From assembly GCA_030536675.1 (NCBI GenBank), contig JAUNPM010000016.1:3219-14601 (forward strand): 11,383 nt of DNA, written 5' to 3'. The translations under genes and the position numbers were made by a program. The notes beneath the pieces were generated by a model. The model had not been told where the DNA came from and ran no database searches. It was given only the letters and a program-made list of their open reading frames with translations. How positions within the stretch are numbered: the first letter of the stretch is position 1; each line of letters opens with the position of its first letter. Below are positions 1-6,321 of this stretch, one piece after another. The stretch comes from Clostridia bacterium (GTDB lineage Bacteria > Bacillota > Clostridia > Lachnospirales > CAG-274).

Positions 1-652
1 AAATGCCGCCTATAATAAGAGCAATTGCACAGGTTTCGCCTATTGTACCGCCTGTGTTTCCAATAAGTCCCTGAATAAGGTCTGCGCCGTAGCCTGTGCC
101 TGCTTTCATTGATGAAAGAGGAGTGGCATATGTTGCGGCGTCAACAGCTGCGCTTGTTGCAGATGTCACAGCAGATACATCAAGGAAATTAGTAGGCTTG
201 AATATGGTACCTGTCATTAAAGTTGGATAAGAAGCCACAAGAAAGGCTCTTCCTGCAAGGGCGGGATTTATAAAGTTCTGTCCCAGACCGCCGAAAAGCT
301 GTTTTGCAATAATTATTGCAACTCCCGTGCCGACTATTGGAAGAATAAAAATTGCAAAGGGGTGTTCGCTGAATGAAAGTGCAGGCATATTAAGTGCAAG
401 AAGCAGACCTGTGATCACTGCTGAACAATCCTTTATTGTGTTATTCTTTTTAGCTATTTTGTTGTAAATTGTTTCCCAGCATATAGCTGCGGCTATTGAT
501 ACTGCAATTATAACTGCGGCAGATACACCAAAGAAAATTATACCCATAACCGTTGCGGGCAAAAGGGCAATAATAACATCTCTCATAACGCTTGAAACGG
601 TTTCCTGTGAGCGAATATGAGGTGATGATGAAACCATTAAATTGTTTTCCAT
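1..652 (-). CDS. rnfD: RnfD, membrane subunit of the Rnf ferredoxin:NAD+ oxidoreductase (partial, 3' end outside window)
   Basis: RnfD is an integral membrane subunit of the Rnf complex, which couples electron flow from reduced ferredoxin to NAD+ to Na+ or H+ export. The first 217 residues are visible; the C-terminus lies beyond the left edge. Several strongly hydrophobic stretches (about residues 26-60, 77-92, 100-118 and 205 onward) fit a polytopic membrane protein. The segment GGLGQNFINPALAGRAFL (121-138) is typical of the NqrB/RnfD family. TYAT at 174-177, followed by PL, matches the [ST]xAT motif whose last threonine (T177) is the expected site of covalent FMN attachment. The start ATG (complement of 650-652) follows an AGGAGG on the minus strand and lies 12 nt after the rnfC stop, so the two are co-transcribed. 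The family call is firm; the pumped ion cannot be read from this fragment. Confidence 0.93.
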   Translation of the reverse strand, partial: MENNLMVSSSPHIRSQETVSSVMRDVIIALLPATVMGIIFFGVSAAVIIAVSIAAAICWETIYNKIAKKNNTIKDCSAVITGLLLALNMPALSFSEHPFAIFILPIVGTGVAIIIAKQLFGGLGQNFINPALAGRAFLVASYPTLMTGTIFKPTNFLDVSAVTSATSAAVDAATYATPLSSMKAGTGYGADLIQGLIGNTGGTIGETCAIALIIGGI

Positions 653-664
653 ATTAAAACCTCC

Positions 665-1996
665 TTATTTCTTTCTCTTAGAAGCCATTACTTCGCCTCT
701 GTAAGTGATTATTGTTTGAGCAAGATGCCTTTTTGCGGGACAGACATATGAGCAGGAGCCGCACATTATACAGTCAAGACCGTTGTGAGCCTCAAAAGCC
801 GCCATATCGGAGAACAAAGCGTCCTGATTAAGTGTAAGGGGCATCAATCCCATTGGACAGGCACTTACACATTTACCGCATCTTATGCAGTTGCTTTCCG
901 GAGGAAGTTCGGCAGATTTTTTTGTAAGACAAAGAAGAGCTGATGAAGTCTTTACAAAAGGTACATCTGTTGAATAAATTGCTTTACCCATCATAGGACC
1001 GCCTGCAATTATCTTGCCCGGGGCTTCTTTAAATCCGCCTACCTGTTCAATAAATTCGTTCATATTCATACCTATTCTTACCTGATAGTTACCGGGATTA
1101 TTGACTGCATCACCTGTAAAGGTAACTACTCTGCGCATAAGAGGTCTGTCCTGACAACAGGCTCTTTCAACTGCAAGAACAGTATCGACATTATCCACAA
1201 TACAGCCTTCTGATGCGGGAAGCTTGCCTGATTTTACTTCTCTGCCAGTAACAGCATAAATAAGCTGCTTTTCTGAACCCTGAGGGTATTTTGTGAGAAG
1301 AGCTATTACGGAAATATTGCTGTATTTTGAACATTCCGCTGAAACGGCTTTAATTGCATCGGGTTTGTTGTTTTCAATAGCTATGTAGCCTTTTGCACCG
1401 GGATGAAGAGAAAGCATAACTGAAAGTCCTTTTACAAGCCTTTCTGTTTTTTCAAGCATAATACGGTGATCTGTTGTAAGATAAGGCTCACATTCCGCAG
1501 CATTTACAATGATAGTGTCAATTTTGTCTGTGGGAGGCGGATTAAGCTTTATATGAGTAGGGAAGCCTGCGCCGCCAAGTCCTACAATACCTGCATTTTT
1601 GATTTTATTGAGTATTTCATCTCTTGAAAGTTTTTCCCAGTCTTTGTTTTGACCAAGTGACGGATCCTCTTCAAATAATCCGTCGTTTTCAATGATTATT
1701 GACTGCACTGTTGTGCCGCCCGGCGTAAGCATTGGTTTAATGTCTTTTACCGTGCCTGATACGGATGCGTGAACAGGAGAACACATAAATGCCTCTGCTT
1801 CTGCTATTTTCTGACCGAGTAAAACTCTGTCACCCTTTTTAACAATAGGGGAAGCGGGAGCGCCTATATGCTGTGACATTGGATAAACCATAAGAGCGCC
1901 TGTTTTGGGCATTATTATTTGAATAGGCTTATTTTCGGTTGCCTCTTTGCCCTCGGGCGGATGGATTCCGCCAATCTTAAATGTTTTAAGATTCAT
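665..1996 (-). CDS. rnfC: RnfC, NADH-binding iron-sulfur subunit of the Rnf complex
   Basis: RnfC is the peripheral cytoplasmic subunit of Rnf, where electrons are exchanged with NAD+. The 443-residue length fits the compact clostridial form, without the long C-terminal repeat extension of some proteobacterial RnfC. An N-terminal barrel-sandwich region (about 30-105) precedes the Rossmann-like nucleotide-binding loop GLGGAGFPTH (139-148) and the family segment NAAECEPYL (165-173). Two [4Fe-4S] ferredoxin motifs follow: C370, C373, C376, C380 and C409, C412, C415, C419. The ATG is preceded by AAGGAGG (complement of 2004-2010) at 7 nt. It is the first gene of a leftward operon, followed by rnfD after 12 nt, in the usual rnfCD order. 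A palindrome abuts its ribosome-binding site and overlaps the predicted promoter. Confidence 0.96.
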   Translation of the reverse strand: MNLKTFKIGGIHPPEGKEATENKPIQIIMPKTGALMVYPMSQHIGAPASPIVKKGDRVLLGQKIAEAEAFMCSPVHASVSGTVKDIKPMLTPGGTTVQSIIIENDGLFEEDPSLGQNKDWEKLSRDEILNKIKNAGIVGLGGAGFPTHIKLNPPPTDKIDTIIVNAAECEPYLTTDHRIMLEKTERLVKGLSVMLSLHPGAKGYIAIENNKPDAIKAVSAECSKYSNISVIALLTKYPQGSEKQLIYAVTGREVKSGKLPASEGCIVDNVDTVLAVERACCQDRPLMRRVVTFTGDAVNNPGNYQVRIGMNMNEFIEQVGGFKEAPGKIIAGGPMMGKAIYSTDVPFVKTSSALLCLTKKSAELPPESNCIRCGKCVSACPMGLMPLTLNQDALFSDMAAFEAHNGLDCIMCGSCSYVCPAKRHLAQTIITYRGEVMASKRKK

Positions 1997-2008
1997 ATTT
2001 TTTCCTCC

Positions 2009-2033
2009 TTATTATTGTACTTTACAATAATAA
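2009..2033. promoter_or_regulatory. perfect palindrome over the rnf -10/start region, candidate operator
   Basis: TTATTATTGTA (2009-2019) and its exact reverse complement TACAATAATAA (2023-2033) are separated by 3 nt. The palindrome overlaps the last bases of the predicted rnf -10 box, the expected start point, and the first two bases of the rnfC Shine-Dalgarno. Because the start point falls inside it, most of one arm would not be transcribed, so a DNA-level operator is more likely than an RNA hairpin. It does not match the Rex, Fur, PerR, CodY or NrdR consensus sequences that I know. The regulator is unknown. Confidence 0.6.
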
Positions 2034-2058
2034 TACAATATTTTTCATAAAAACACAA
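2030..2058 (-). promoter_or_regulatory. predicted sigma-A-type promoter of the rnf operon
   Basis: Read on the minus strand, TTGTGT (2058 to 2053) is followed after 17 nt by TATTAT (2035 to 2030), a 5/6 match to the -10 consensus; the -35 matches only in its TTG. Transcription would start near 2023, giving a leader of about 27 nt before rnfC. This is inferred from sequence alone. Confidence 0.55.
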
Positions 2059-2172
2059 GGCTTTAGAAATATTTTTTTGTCTTATTTATATAATTTTTGT
2101 AAAGTTGTGAAGTAAATCTTAATTATTTTCTAATTAAAACATACTTCATTTGAAAGGTCTGATTACTTTTTT

Positions 2173-2195
2173 ACACAAATACTTGTATTTTGTGT
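2173..2195. repeat. imperfect inverted repeat over the luxS -35 box, possible operator
   Basis: ACACAAATAC (2173-2182) faces GTATTTTGTGT (2185-2195) across 2 nt. The arms are complementary apart from one extra T in the right arm. The repeat covers the predicted luxS -35 box (2183-2188), a position suited to a repressor. No regulator can be named. Confidence 0.4.
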
Positions 2196-2211
2196 GGTTT
2201 TGTAATAAAAT
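2183..2211 (+). promoter_or_regulatory. predicted sigma-A-type promoter of luxS
   Basis: TTGTAT (2183-2188) and TAAAAT (2206-2211, 5/6 to consensus) are spaced by 17 nt. Another TAAAAT overlaps at 2211-2216, so the exact -10 is uncertain. Transcription would start about 35 nt before the luxS ATG. The region is very AT-rich, so chance matches are possible. Confidence 0.45.
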
Positions 2212-2237
2212 AAAATAAGTAAATTTATGTTTTGACT

Positions 2238-2243
2238 AAGGAG
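2238..2243 (+). promoter_or_regulatory. ribosome-binding site that fixes the luxS start
   Basis: AAGGAG ends 10 nt before the ATG at 2254. An in-frame GTG at 2245 would lie only 1 nt after it, too close to be used, so the ATG at 2254 is chosen. Confidence 0.8.
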
Positions 2244-2253
2244 AGTGTTTTTA

Positions 2254-2730
2254 ATGAAAGTTGCAAGTTTTACCATAGACCACGACAGATTGTTAAGAGG
2301 TATTTATGTATCACGTAAGGACAAGGTGGGTAATGAGACCGTTACGACTTTTGATGTAAGATTTAAAAGACCTAATATTGAGCCGTGTATGGATATTGCC
2401 GCTATTCATACTCTTGAACATCTTATGGCTGTTTACTTAAGAGAAGATGAAAAGTGGGCAGACAATATTATATATGTAGGTCCTATGGGCTGCAGAACAG
2501 GTATGTATATTATATTTAAAGGAGATTTGGAGTCAAAGGATGTGCTTGAACCAATAACAAATGCAGTTAAGTTTGTTATGGACTTTGAGGGGAAAATACC
2601 TGCCACGACTTCAAAGGAATGTGGAAATTATCTTGACCATAATCTTACTTTTGCAAAGTGGGAATGTGAAAAGTTTTACAATGAAGTGTTAAAGGATATT
2701 AAAGAAGAAAATATGGTGTATCCAAGGTAA
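2254..2730 (+). CDS. luxS: S-ribosylhomocysteine lyase LuxS
   Basis: LuxS cleaves S-ribosylhomocysteine to homocysteine and DPD, the precursor of autoinducer-2, in the activated methyl cycle. It is a cytoplasmic homodimeric metalloenzyme. From the ATG at 2254 the protein is 158 residues, the normal family length. The metal-binding HTLEH motif gives H52 and H56, with C123 (in KECGNY) as the third ligand. E55 is the expected catalytic base, and C80 in GPMGCRTGMY is the expected catalytic cysteine. All key residues are present, so activity is likely. It stands alone between the divergent rnf operon and rel, with no pfs or methionine gene beside it. It has its own predicted promoter, and no clear terminator follows, so read-through into rel is possible. 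Confidence 0.96.
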   Translation: MKVASFTIDHDRLLRGIYVSRKDKVGNETVTTFDVRFKRPNIEPCMDIAAIHTLEHLMAVYLREDEKWADNIIYVGPMGCRTGMYIIFKGDLESKDVLEPITNAVKFVMDFEGKIPATTSKECGNYLDHNLTFAKWECEKFYNEVLKDIKEENMVYPR

Positions 2731-2798
2731 GTTTGAGGCGTTTTAAAAAGCATTGAGTGCCGATGTTATGAATTATGTTTATAAATTGTAATTTTTGC

Positions 2799-2827
2799 TT
2801 GAAAAATAAGGTAATAGAGGTTATAAT
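2799..2827 (+). promoter_or_regulatory. strong sigma-A-type promoter for the rel operon
   Basis: TTGAAA (2799-2804) and a perfect TATAAT (2822-2827) are spaced by exactly 17 nt, the best promoter match in the window. The expected start is near 2834, leaving a leader of about 34 nt before rel. The 137-nt luxS-rel spacer holds little else except an inverted repeat that brackets the -10. Confidence 0.75.
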
Positions 2828-2838
2828 TATTCTTATTT
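2804..2838. repeat. inverted repeat bracketing the rel -10 box
   Basis: AAATAAG (2804-2810) pairs exactly with CTTATTT (2832-2838). Inside these arms TAAT (2812-2815) faces ATTA (2826-2829), giving an interrupted 11-pair symmetry around the promoter -10. In such AT-rich DNA this may be chance, but its placement fits an operator. Confidence 0.25.
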
Positions 2839-2867
2839 AAAGTTGTAATTTTGTTAGAGGTGAGATT

Positions 2868-5132
2868 ATGAGTCAGACAGATGATAAAAAACAGGTTGAA
2901 CAGTTATATGACGAACTTATAGCTGAAATAAAAAGATACCATCCTTCAAAGGATTTGTCTTTGGTGGAAAGGGCATATAAGCTGGCTCGTGAGGCTCACG
3001 GGGAACAGAAAAGAAAATCGGGAGAGCCTTATATAATACACCCTCTGTGTGTGGCAAAAATACTTGCCGAGCTTGAGCTTGACCTTGAAAGTATTACGGC
3101 AGGGCTTTTGCACGATGTTGTAGAGGACACAAAATATACCCTTGATCAGATCTCCGATATGTTTAATCCCGATGTTGCCCTGCTTGTTGACGGTGTGACA
3201 AAATTATCAAATATAGAATACTCATCAAGAGAGGAAATGCAGGCTGAAAATTACAGAAAAATGTTTCTGTCAATGGCTAAGGATATAAGAGTTATACTTA
3301 TTAAAATAGCGGACAGACTGCATAATATGAGAACTCTTAAATATATGCGCCCGGAAAAGCAGAAGGAAAAAGCACAGGAAACCCTTGATATTTATGCTCC
3401 TTTGGCAGACAGGCTTGGTATTTCAAGAATAAAGACGGAGCTTGAGGATCTGTGCTTAAGATATCTTGAACCTGAGGCATACTATGATCTTGTAGATAAA
3501 ATAAACAGAAAACAGTCGGAAAGAGAAGAGTTTGTAAATAAAATAGTTGCTGAAATAAAGGAGAAGTGCGAAGAGGCGGGAATAAAAAACTGCACTGTTT
3601 ACGGCAGACCTAAGCATTTCTTCAGTATTTACAAAAAAATGCATACAAAGAACAAAACTCTCGATCAGATATTTGACCTTTTTGCGGTCAGAGTGCTTGT
3701 GGACAGTGTTAAGGACTGTTACGGTGTTCTGGGTGTTGTTCACGAAGCATATACACCTATGCCTAACAGATTTAAGGATTATATTGCAATGCCTAAGGCG
3801 AATATGTACCAGTCTTTGCATAATACTCTTATTGGTCCCGACGGTATGATATTTGAAATACAAATAAGGACCTATGAAATGCACAGAACGGCTGAATACG
3901 GTATTGCGTCACACTGGAATTATAAAAAAGGAATTACGGAAGGTGTTGAAGATAATTCCGAGGACGCAAAGCTGTCCTGGTTAAGGCAAATACTGGAATG
4001 GCAGAAGGATATGTCTGATAATCACGAATTTATGGACACAATAAAGACTGATCTTGACGCCTTCAGTGAAAATGTTTTTTGTTTCAGCCCCAGTGGAGAG
4101 GTCATTTCTCTTACGGAGGGCTCAACCCCCGTTGACTTTGCCTATGCAATACATTCCGCAGTAGGAAATACAATGGTAGGCGCAAGAGTAAACAACAGAA
4201 TAGTAAACTTTGACTATGTTATTAAAAACGGGGACAGAGTTGAAATAGTTACATCTCAAAATTCAAGAGGACCAAGCAGAGATTGGCTTAAGTTTGTAAA
4301 AACAAGTCAGGCTAAGTCCAAAATTAATCAATGGTATAAAAAAATAAACAAGGAAGATAACATACTGAGAGGTAAGGAGCTGCTTGAAAGAGAATCCAAG
4401 AGAAAGGGATACAATCTTTCGGAAATTCTTTTGCCAAAGTCTATGGAGGCTGTACAAATAAGATACAGCTTTAAGGACTGGGATTCCGTTTGTGCGGCAG
4501 TTGGTCACGGAGGACTTAAGGAAGGTCAGGTCATCAATAAGCTCTATGAGGAATATCAGGCAGAGGTCAAAAGAAACAAGACCGCTCAGCAACTCCTTAA
4601 GGAGCAGGAGGACGCTTTGAGAGCTAAAATCGAGGCTGACAGTGCTGCTCCTCAGATACCTAAGAAAAAGAGCAAAAGCGGCATTTATGTACACGGTGTC
4701 GGGGATATTGAAGTCAGATTTTCAAAATGCTGTTCTCCTGTGCCGGGAGATGAAATTGTCGGCTTTGTTACAAGAGGTCGTGGTGTGTCAATTCACAGAA
4801 CGGACTGTATAAATATAATAAATTTAAGCGAAGAAGAAAGAGCAAGGCTTTTGGAGGCTGAATGGACAATAGACAGAGCCGAAAGCGGAGGAAGATTTAA
4901 AGCTGATATAAGAATATTTGCCGATGACAGAGATGGGCTTACTCTTGATATATTAAAAATTGTAATTGAAGAGGGTCTTTCTGTTATTAATGTAAACGGA
5001 AGAAGTCTTAAAAACGGTACTGCCGTTGTGGATCTTTCTCTTAAAATAAGCGGCATTGAACAGCTTGAAATTGTTTCAAAGAAAATAATGAATGTTGCAG
5101 GCGTTGATAATATAGAAAGGGTAAATTCATAA
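2868..5132 (+). CDS. rel: bifunctional (p)ppGpp synthetase/hydrolase (RelA/SpoT family)
   Basis: This is the long ribosome-associated alarmone enzyme: it makes (p)ppGpp during amino-acid starvation and degrades it otherwise. At 754 residues it is full length. The N-terminal HD hydrolase domain carries HDVVEDT (82-88), with intact catalytic residues. The synthetase domain carries GRPKH (246-250), Y314 in the substrate loop and the catalytic E330 of EIQIRT. RFKD at 301-304 is the RxKD form typical of bifunctional rather than synthetase-only enzymes. A TGS domain follows (about 399-462), then the zinc-finger region (C621, C622, H643, C647) and a C-terminal ACT domain (about 680-750). The ATG follows AGAGGTGA. 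Its stop overlaps the dtd start (TAATG). It leads a probable eight-gene transcript with a near-consensus promoter upstream. Confidence 0.97.
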   Translation: MSQTDDKKQVEQLYDELIAEIKRYHPSKDLSLVERAYKLAREAHGEQKRKSGEPYIIHPLCVAKILAELELDLESITAGLLHDVVEDTKYTLDQISDMFNPDVALLVDGVTKLSNIEYSSREEMQAENYRKMFLSMAKDIRVILIKIADRLHNMRTLKYMRPEKQKEKAQETLDIYAPLADRLGISRIKTELEDLCLRYLEPEAYYDLVDKINRKQSEREEFVNKIVAEIKEKCEEAGIKNCTVYGRPKHFFSIYKKMHTKNKTLDQIFDLFAVRVLVDSVKDCYGVLGVVHEAYTPMPNRFKDYIAMPKANMYQSLHNTLIGPDGMIFEIQIRTYEMHRTAEYGIASHWNYKKGITEGVEDNSEDAKLSWLRQILEWQKDMSDNHEFMDTIKTDLDAFSENVFCFSPSGEVISLTEGSTPVDFAYAIHSAVGNTMVGARVNNRIVNFDYVIKNGDRVEIVTSQNSRGPSRDWLKFVKTSQAKSKINQWYKKINKEDNILRGKELLERESKRKGYNLSEILLPKSMEAVQIRYSFKDWDSVCAAVGHGGLKEGQVINKLYEEYQAEVKRNKTAQQLLKEQEDALRAKIEADSAAPQIPKKKSKSGIYVHGVGDIEVRFSKCCSPVPGDEIVGFVTRGRGVSIHRTDCINIINLSEEERARLLEAEWTIDRAESGGRFKADIRIFADDRDGLTLDILKIVIEEGLSVINVNGRSLKNGTAVVDLSLKISGIEQLEIVSKKIMNVAGVDNIERVNS

Positions 5133-5581
5133 TGCGTGTTGTGCTGCAAAGAGTGGCTTATGCTAAGGTAAATGTTGATGGTAAAACCGTGGGAAGTATT
5201 GACAGAGGTATTATGGCTTTGGTGGGTATGAACACGGGAGATAACATTAAAACATTTGAATGGATGTTTAATAAGCTTAAAAACATAAGAATATTTGAAG
5301 ACGGGGACGGAAAAATGAATTTGTCAATAGCTGATATGAATTACGGCTTGCTTTTGGTCCCCAATTTCAGTGTGTATGCCGATGCAAGAAAGGGAAACAG
5401 ACCGAGCTTTGCTTTAGGCGCTAAGCCTGATGAGGCAAGGGAAAGTTTTAATGCTTTTACGGAATATGCAAAAAATAATTATGATAAAGTTGAATGTGGT
5501 ATTTTTCAGGCTGATATGAAGGTGGAGCTTTTAAATGACGGTCCCATAACCATATTGCTTGACAGTGATAAAATTTTTTAA
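5132..5581 (+). CDS. dtd: D-aminoacyl-tRNA deacylase with a diverged SQFTL motif
   Basis: Dtd hydrolyses D-aminoacyl-tRNAs (and, in the family, mischarged glycyl-tRNA) as a cytoplasmic homodimer. The 149 residues match the family throughout: MRVVLQRV at the start, KMNLS (61-65), DARKGNRPSF (84-93), AKPDEA (97-102) and the Gly-Pro motif NDGPIT (135-140), where the cis-proline enforces chirality. The odd point is the motif that is normally SQFTL just before the KGNRPSF block: here it reads PNFSV (77-81), so S, Q and T are all replaced. The reading frame is intact and no frameshift is apparent. The start overlaps the rel stop by one base, implying translational coupling, and rel-dtd is a common Firmicutes pair. 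Family membership is sure; normal activity is likely but not shown. Confidence 0.92.
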   Translation: MRVVLQRVAYAKVNVDGKTVGSIDRGIMALVGMNTGDNIKTFEWMFNKLKNIRIFEDGDGKMNLSIADMNYGLLLVPNFSVYADARKGNRPSFALGAKPDEARESFNAFTEYAKNNYDKVECGIFQADMKVELLNDGPITILLDSDKIF

Positions 5582-5647
5582 TTGCTTTAAAAGGCAATGG
5601 TAAAATAAGTTATAGGAGCTTGAGTTAAAAACAATAAGGGAGTTTAT

Positions 5648-6271
5648 ATGAGATTAAAGCTGTTTGTGTCACCTGATATGGGTGAAAACTGTTATTTTGT
5701 TATTGATGAAAATACTAATGAGGCTATTGTCATTGACCCGGGAGCAATGGCTGAAAAGCTAAAGAATGTTATAAAAAATGAGAAATACAATATAAAAGCC
5801 ATATGCCTTACTCATTCTCATTTTGATCACGCAGGAGCTGCCGAAGAATTAAGAGAATATACAAATGCTCCCGTGTTTATATGTGAGGGTGAAGAAATTG
5901 TGGCAGAATCATCTGTATATAATCTGTCACAAATGTTTGGAGAGCCTTTCACTGTGCCTTATGACAGGGTACTGAAGGACGGTGATGTGTTTGATTTCGG
6001 TAATTTGTCATTTAAAGTGCTGCTGACACCGGGACATACTCCGGGAGGCTGCTGCTATTATTTTGAAAAGGAAGGTGTTGTTTTCAGTGGGGATACACTT
6101 TTCTTTGCCAGTGTGGGAAGGACGGATTTCCCAGGCGGTGACGGTAAGGCTTTAATTGAAAGTATAAAAAATAAGATTTTTACTCTTCCGAAAGAAACAC
6201 TGGTGTATACGGGGCACGGAAAGAATACTACGGTGGAATATGAAATTGCAAATAATGTTTTTTGCCGTTAA
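5648..6271 (+). CDS. MBL-fold metallo-hydrolase, glyoxalase II-like
   Basis: This is a single-domain metallo-beta-lactamase-fold hydrolase of 207 residues, expected to be cytoplasmic (no signal peptide). All seven binuclear metal ligands of the glyoxalase II group are visible: H56, H58, D60 and H61 in THSHFDHAG, then H130 (TPGHTPGG), D149 (FSGDTLF) and H190 (TGHG). It lacks the C-terminal glutathione-binding extension of true hydroxyacylglutathione hydrolases, so a glutathione thioester substrate should not be assumed. Related small proteins in Firmicutes (YqgX-like) are often annotated as hydroxyacylglutathione hydrolase. The ATG follows AAGGGAG at 5 nt. It sits 66 nt after dtd and 50 nt before hemZ, in the same direction. 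The substrate is unknown; metal-dependent hydrolase activity is well supported. Confidence 0.92.
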   Translation: MRLKLFVSPDMGENCYFVIDENTNEAIVIDPGAMAEKLKNVIKNEKYNIKAICLTHSHFDHAGAAEELREYTNAPVFICEGEEIVAESSVYNLSQMFGEPFTVPYDRVLKDGDVFDFGNLSFKVLLTPGHTPGGCCYYFEKEGVVFSGDTLFFASVGRTDFPGGDGKALIESIKNKIFTLPKETLVYTGHGKNTTVEYEIANNVFCR

Positions 6272-6321
6272 ATTTGTTAAGATCAGAGAGTAAATAATAT
6301 TGATTGTAAAAGGTTATTATT

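Noticed and set aside
2245..2253. In-frame GTG start upstream of the luxS ATG
   Set aside because: It lies only 1 nt after the AAGGAG; the ATG at 2254 has proper spacing and gives the family's usual N-terminus.
2731..2798. Terminator after luxS
   Set aside because: Only a 4-bp stem (GCAT/GTGC near 2750) is visible, with no T-run, so none is called.
2786..2853. Direct repeat of TTGTAATTTT at 2786 and 2843 flanking the rel promoter
   Set aside because: It is short, made of low-complexity AT sequence and 57 nt apart; chance is the simplest explanation.
3456..3884. Open frames on the minus strand inside rel, and similar ones inside hemZ, hisS and aspS
   Set aside because: They lie wholly opposite well-conserved genes, lack recognisable motifs or plausible ribosome-binding context, and look like shadows of codon bias.
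5581..5598. Hairpin after dtd (ATTGCTT pairing with AAGGCAAT) as a terminator
   Set aside because: The stem is weak with a G-T pair and no T-run follows on the plus strand; the next gene continues the same direction.
6272..6321. Separate promoter for hemZ (TTGTTA at 6274)
   Set aside because: No acceptable -10 box lies at 16-18 nt spacing.
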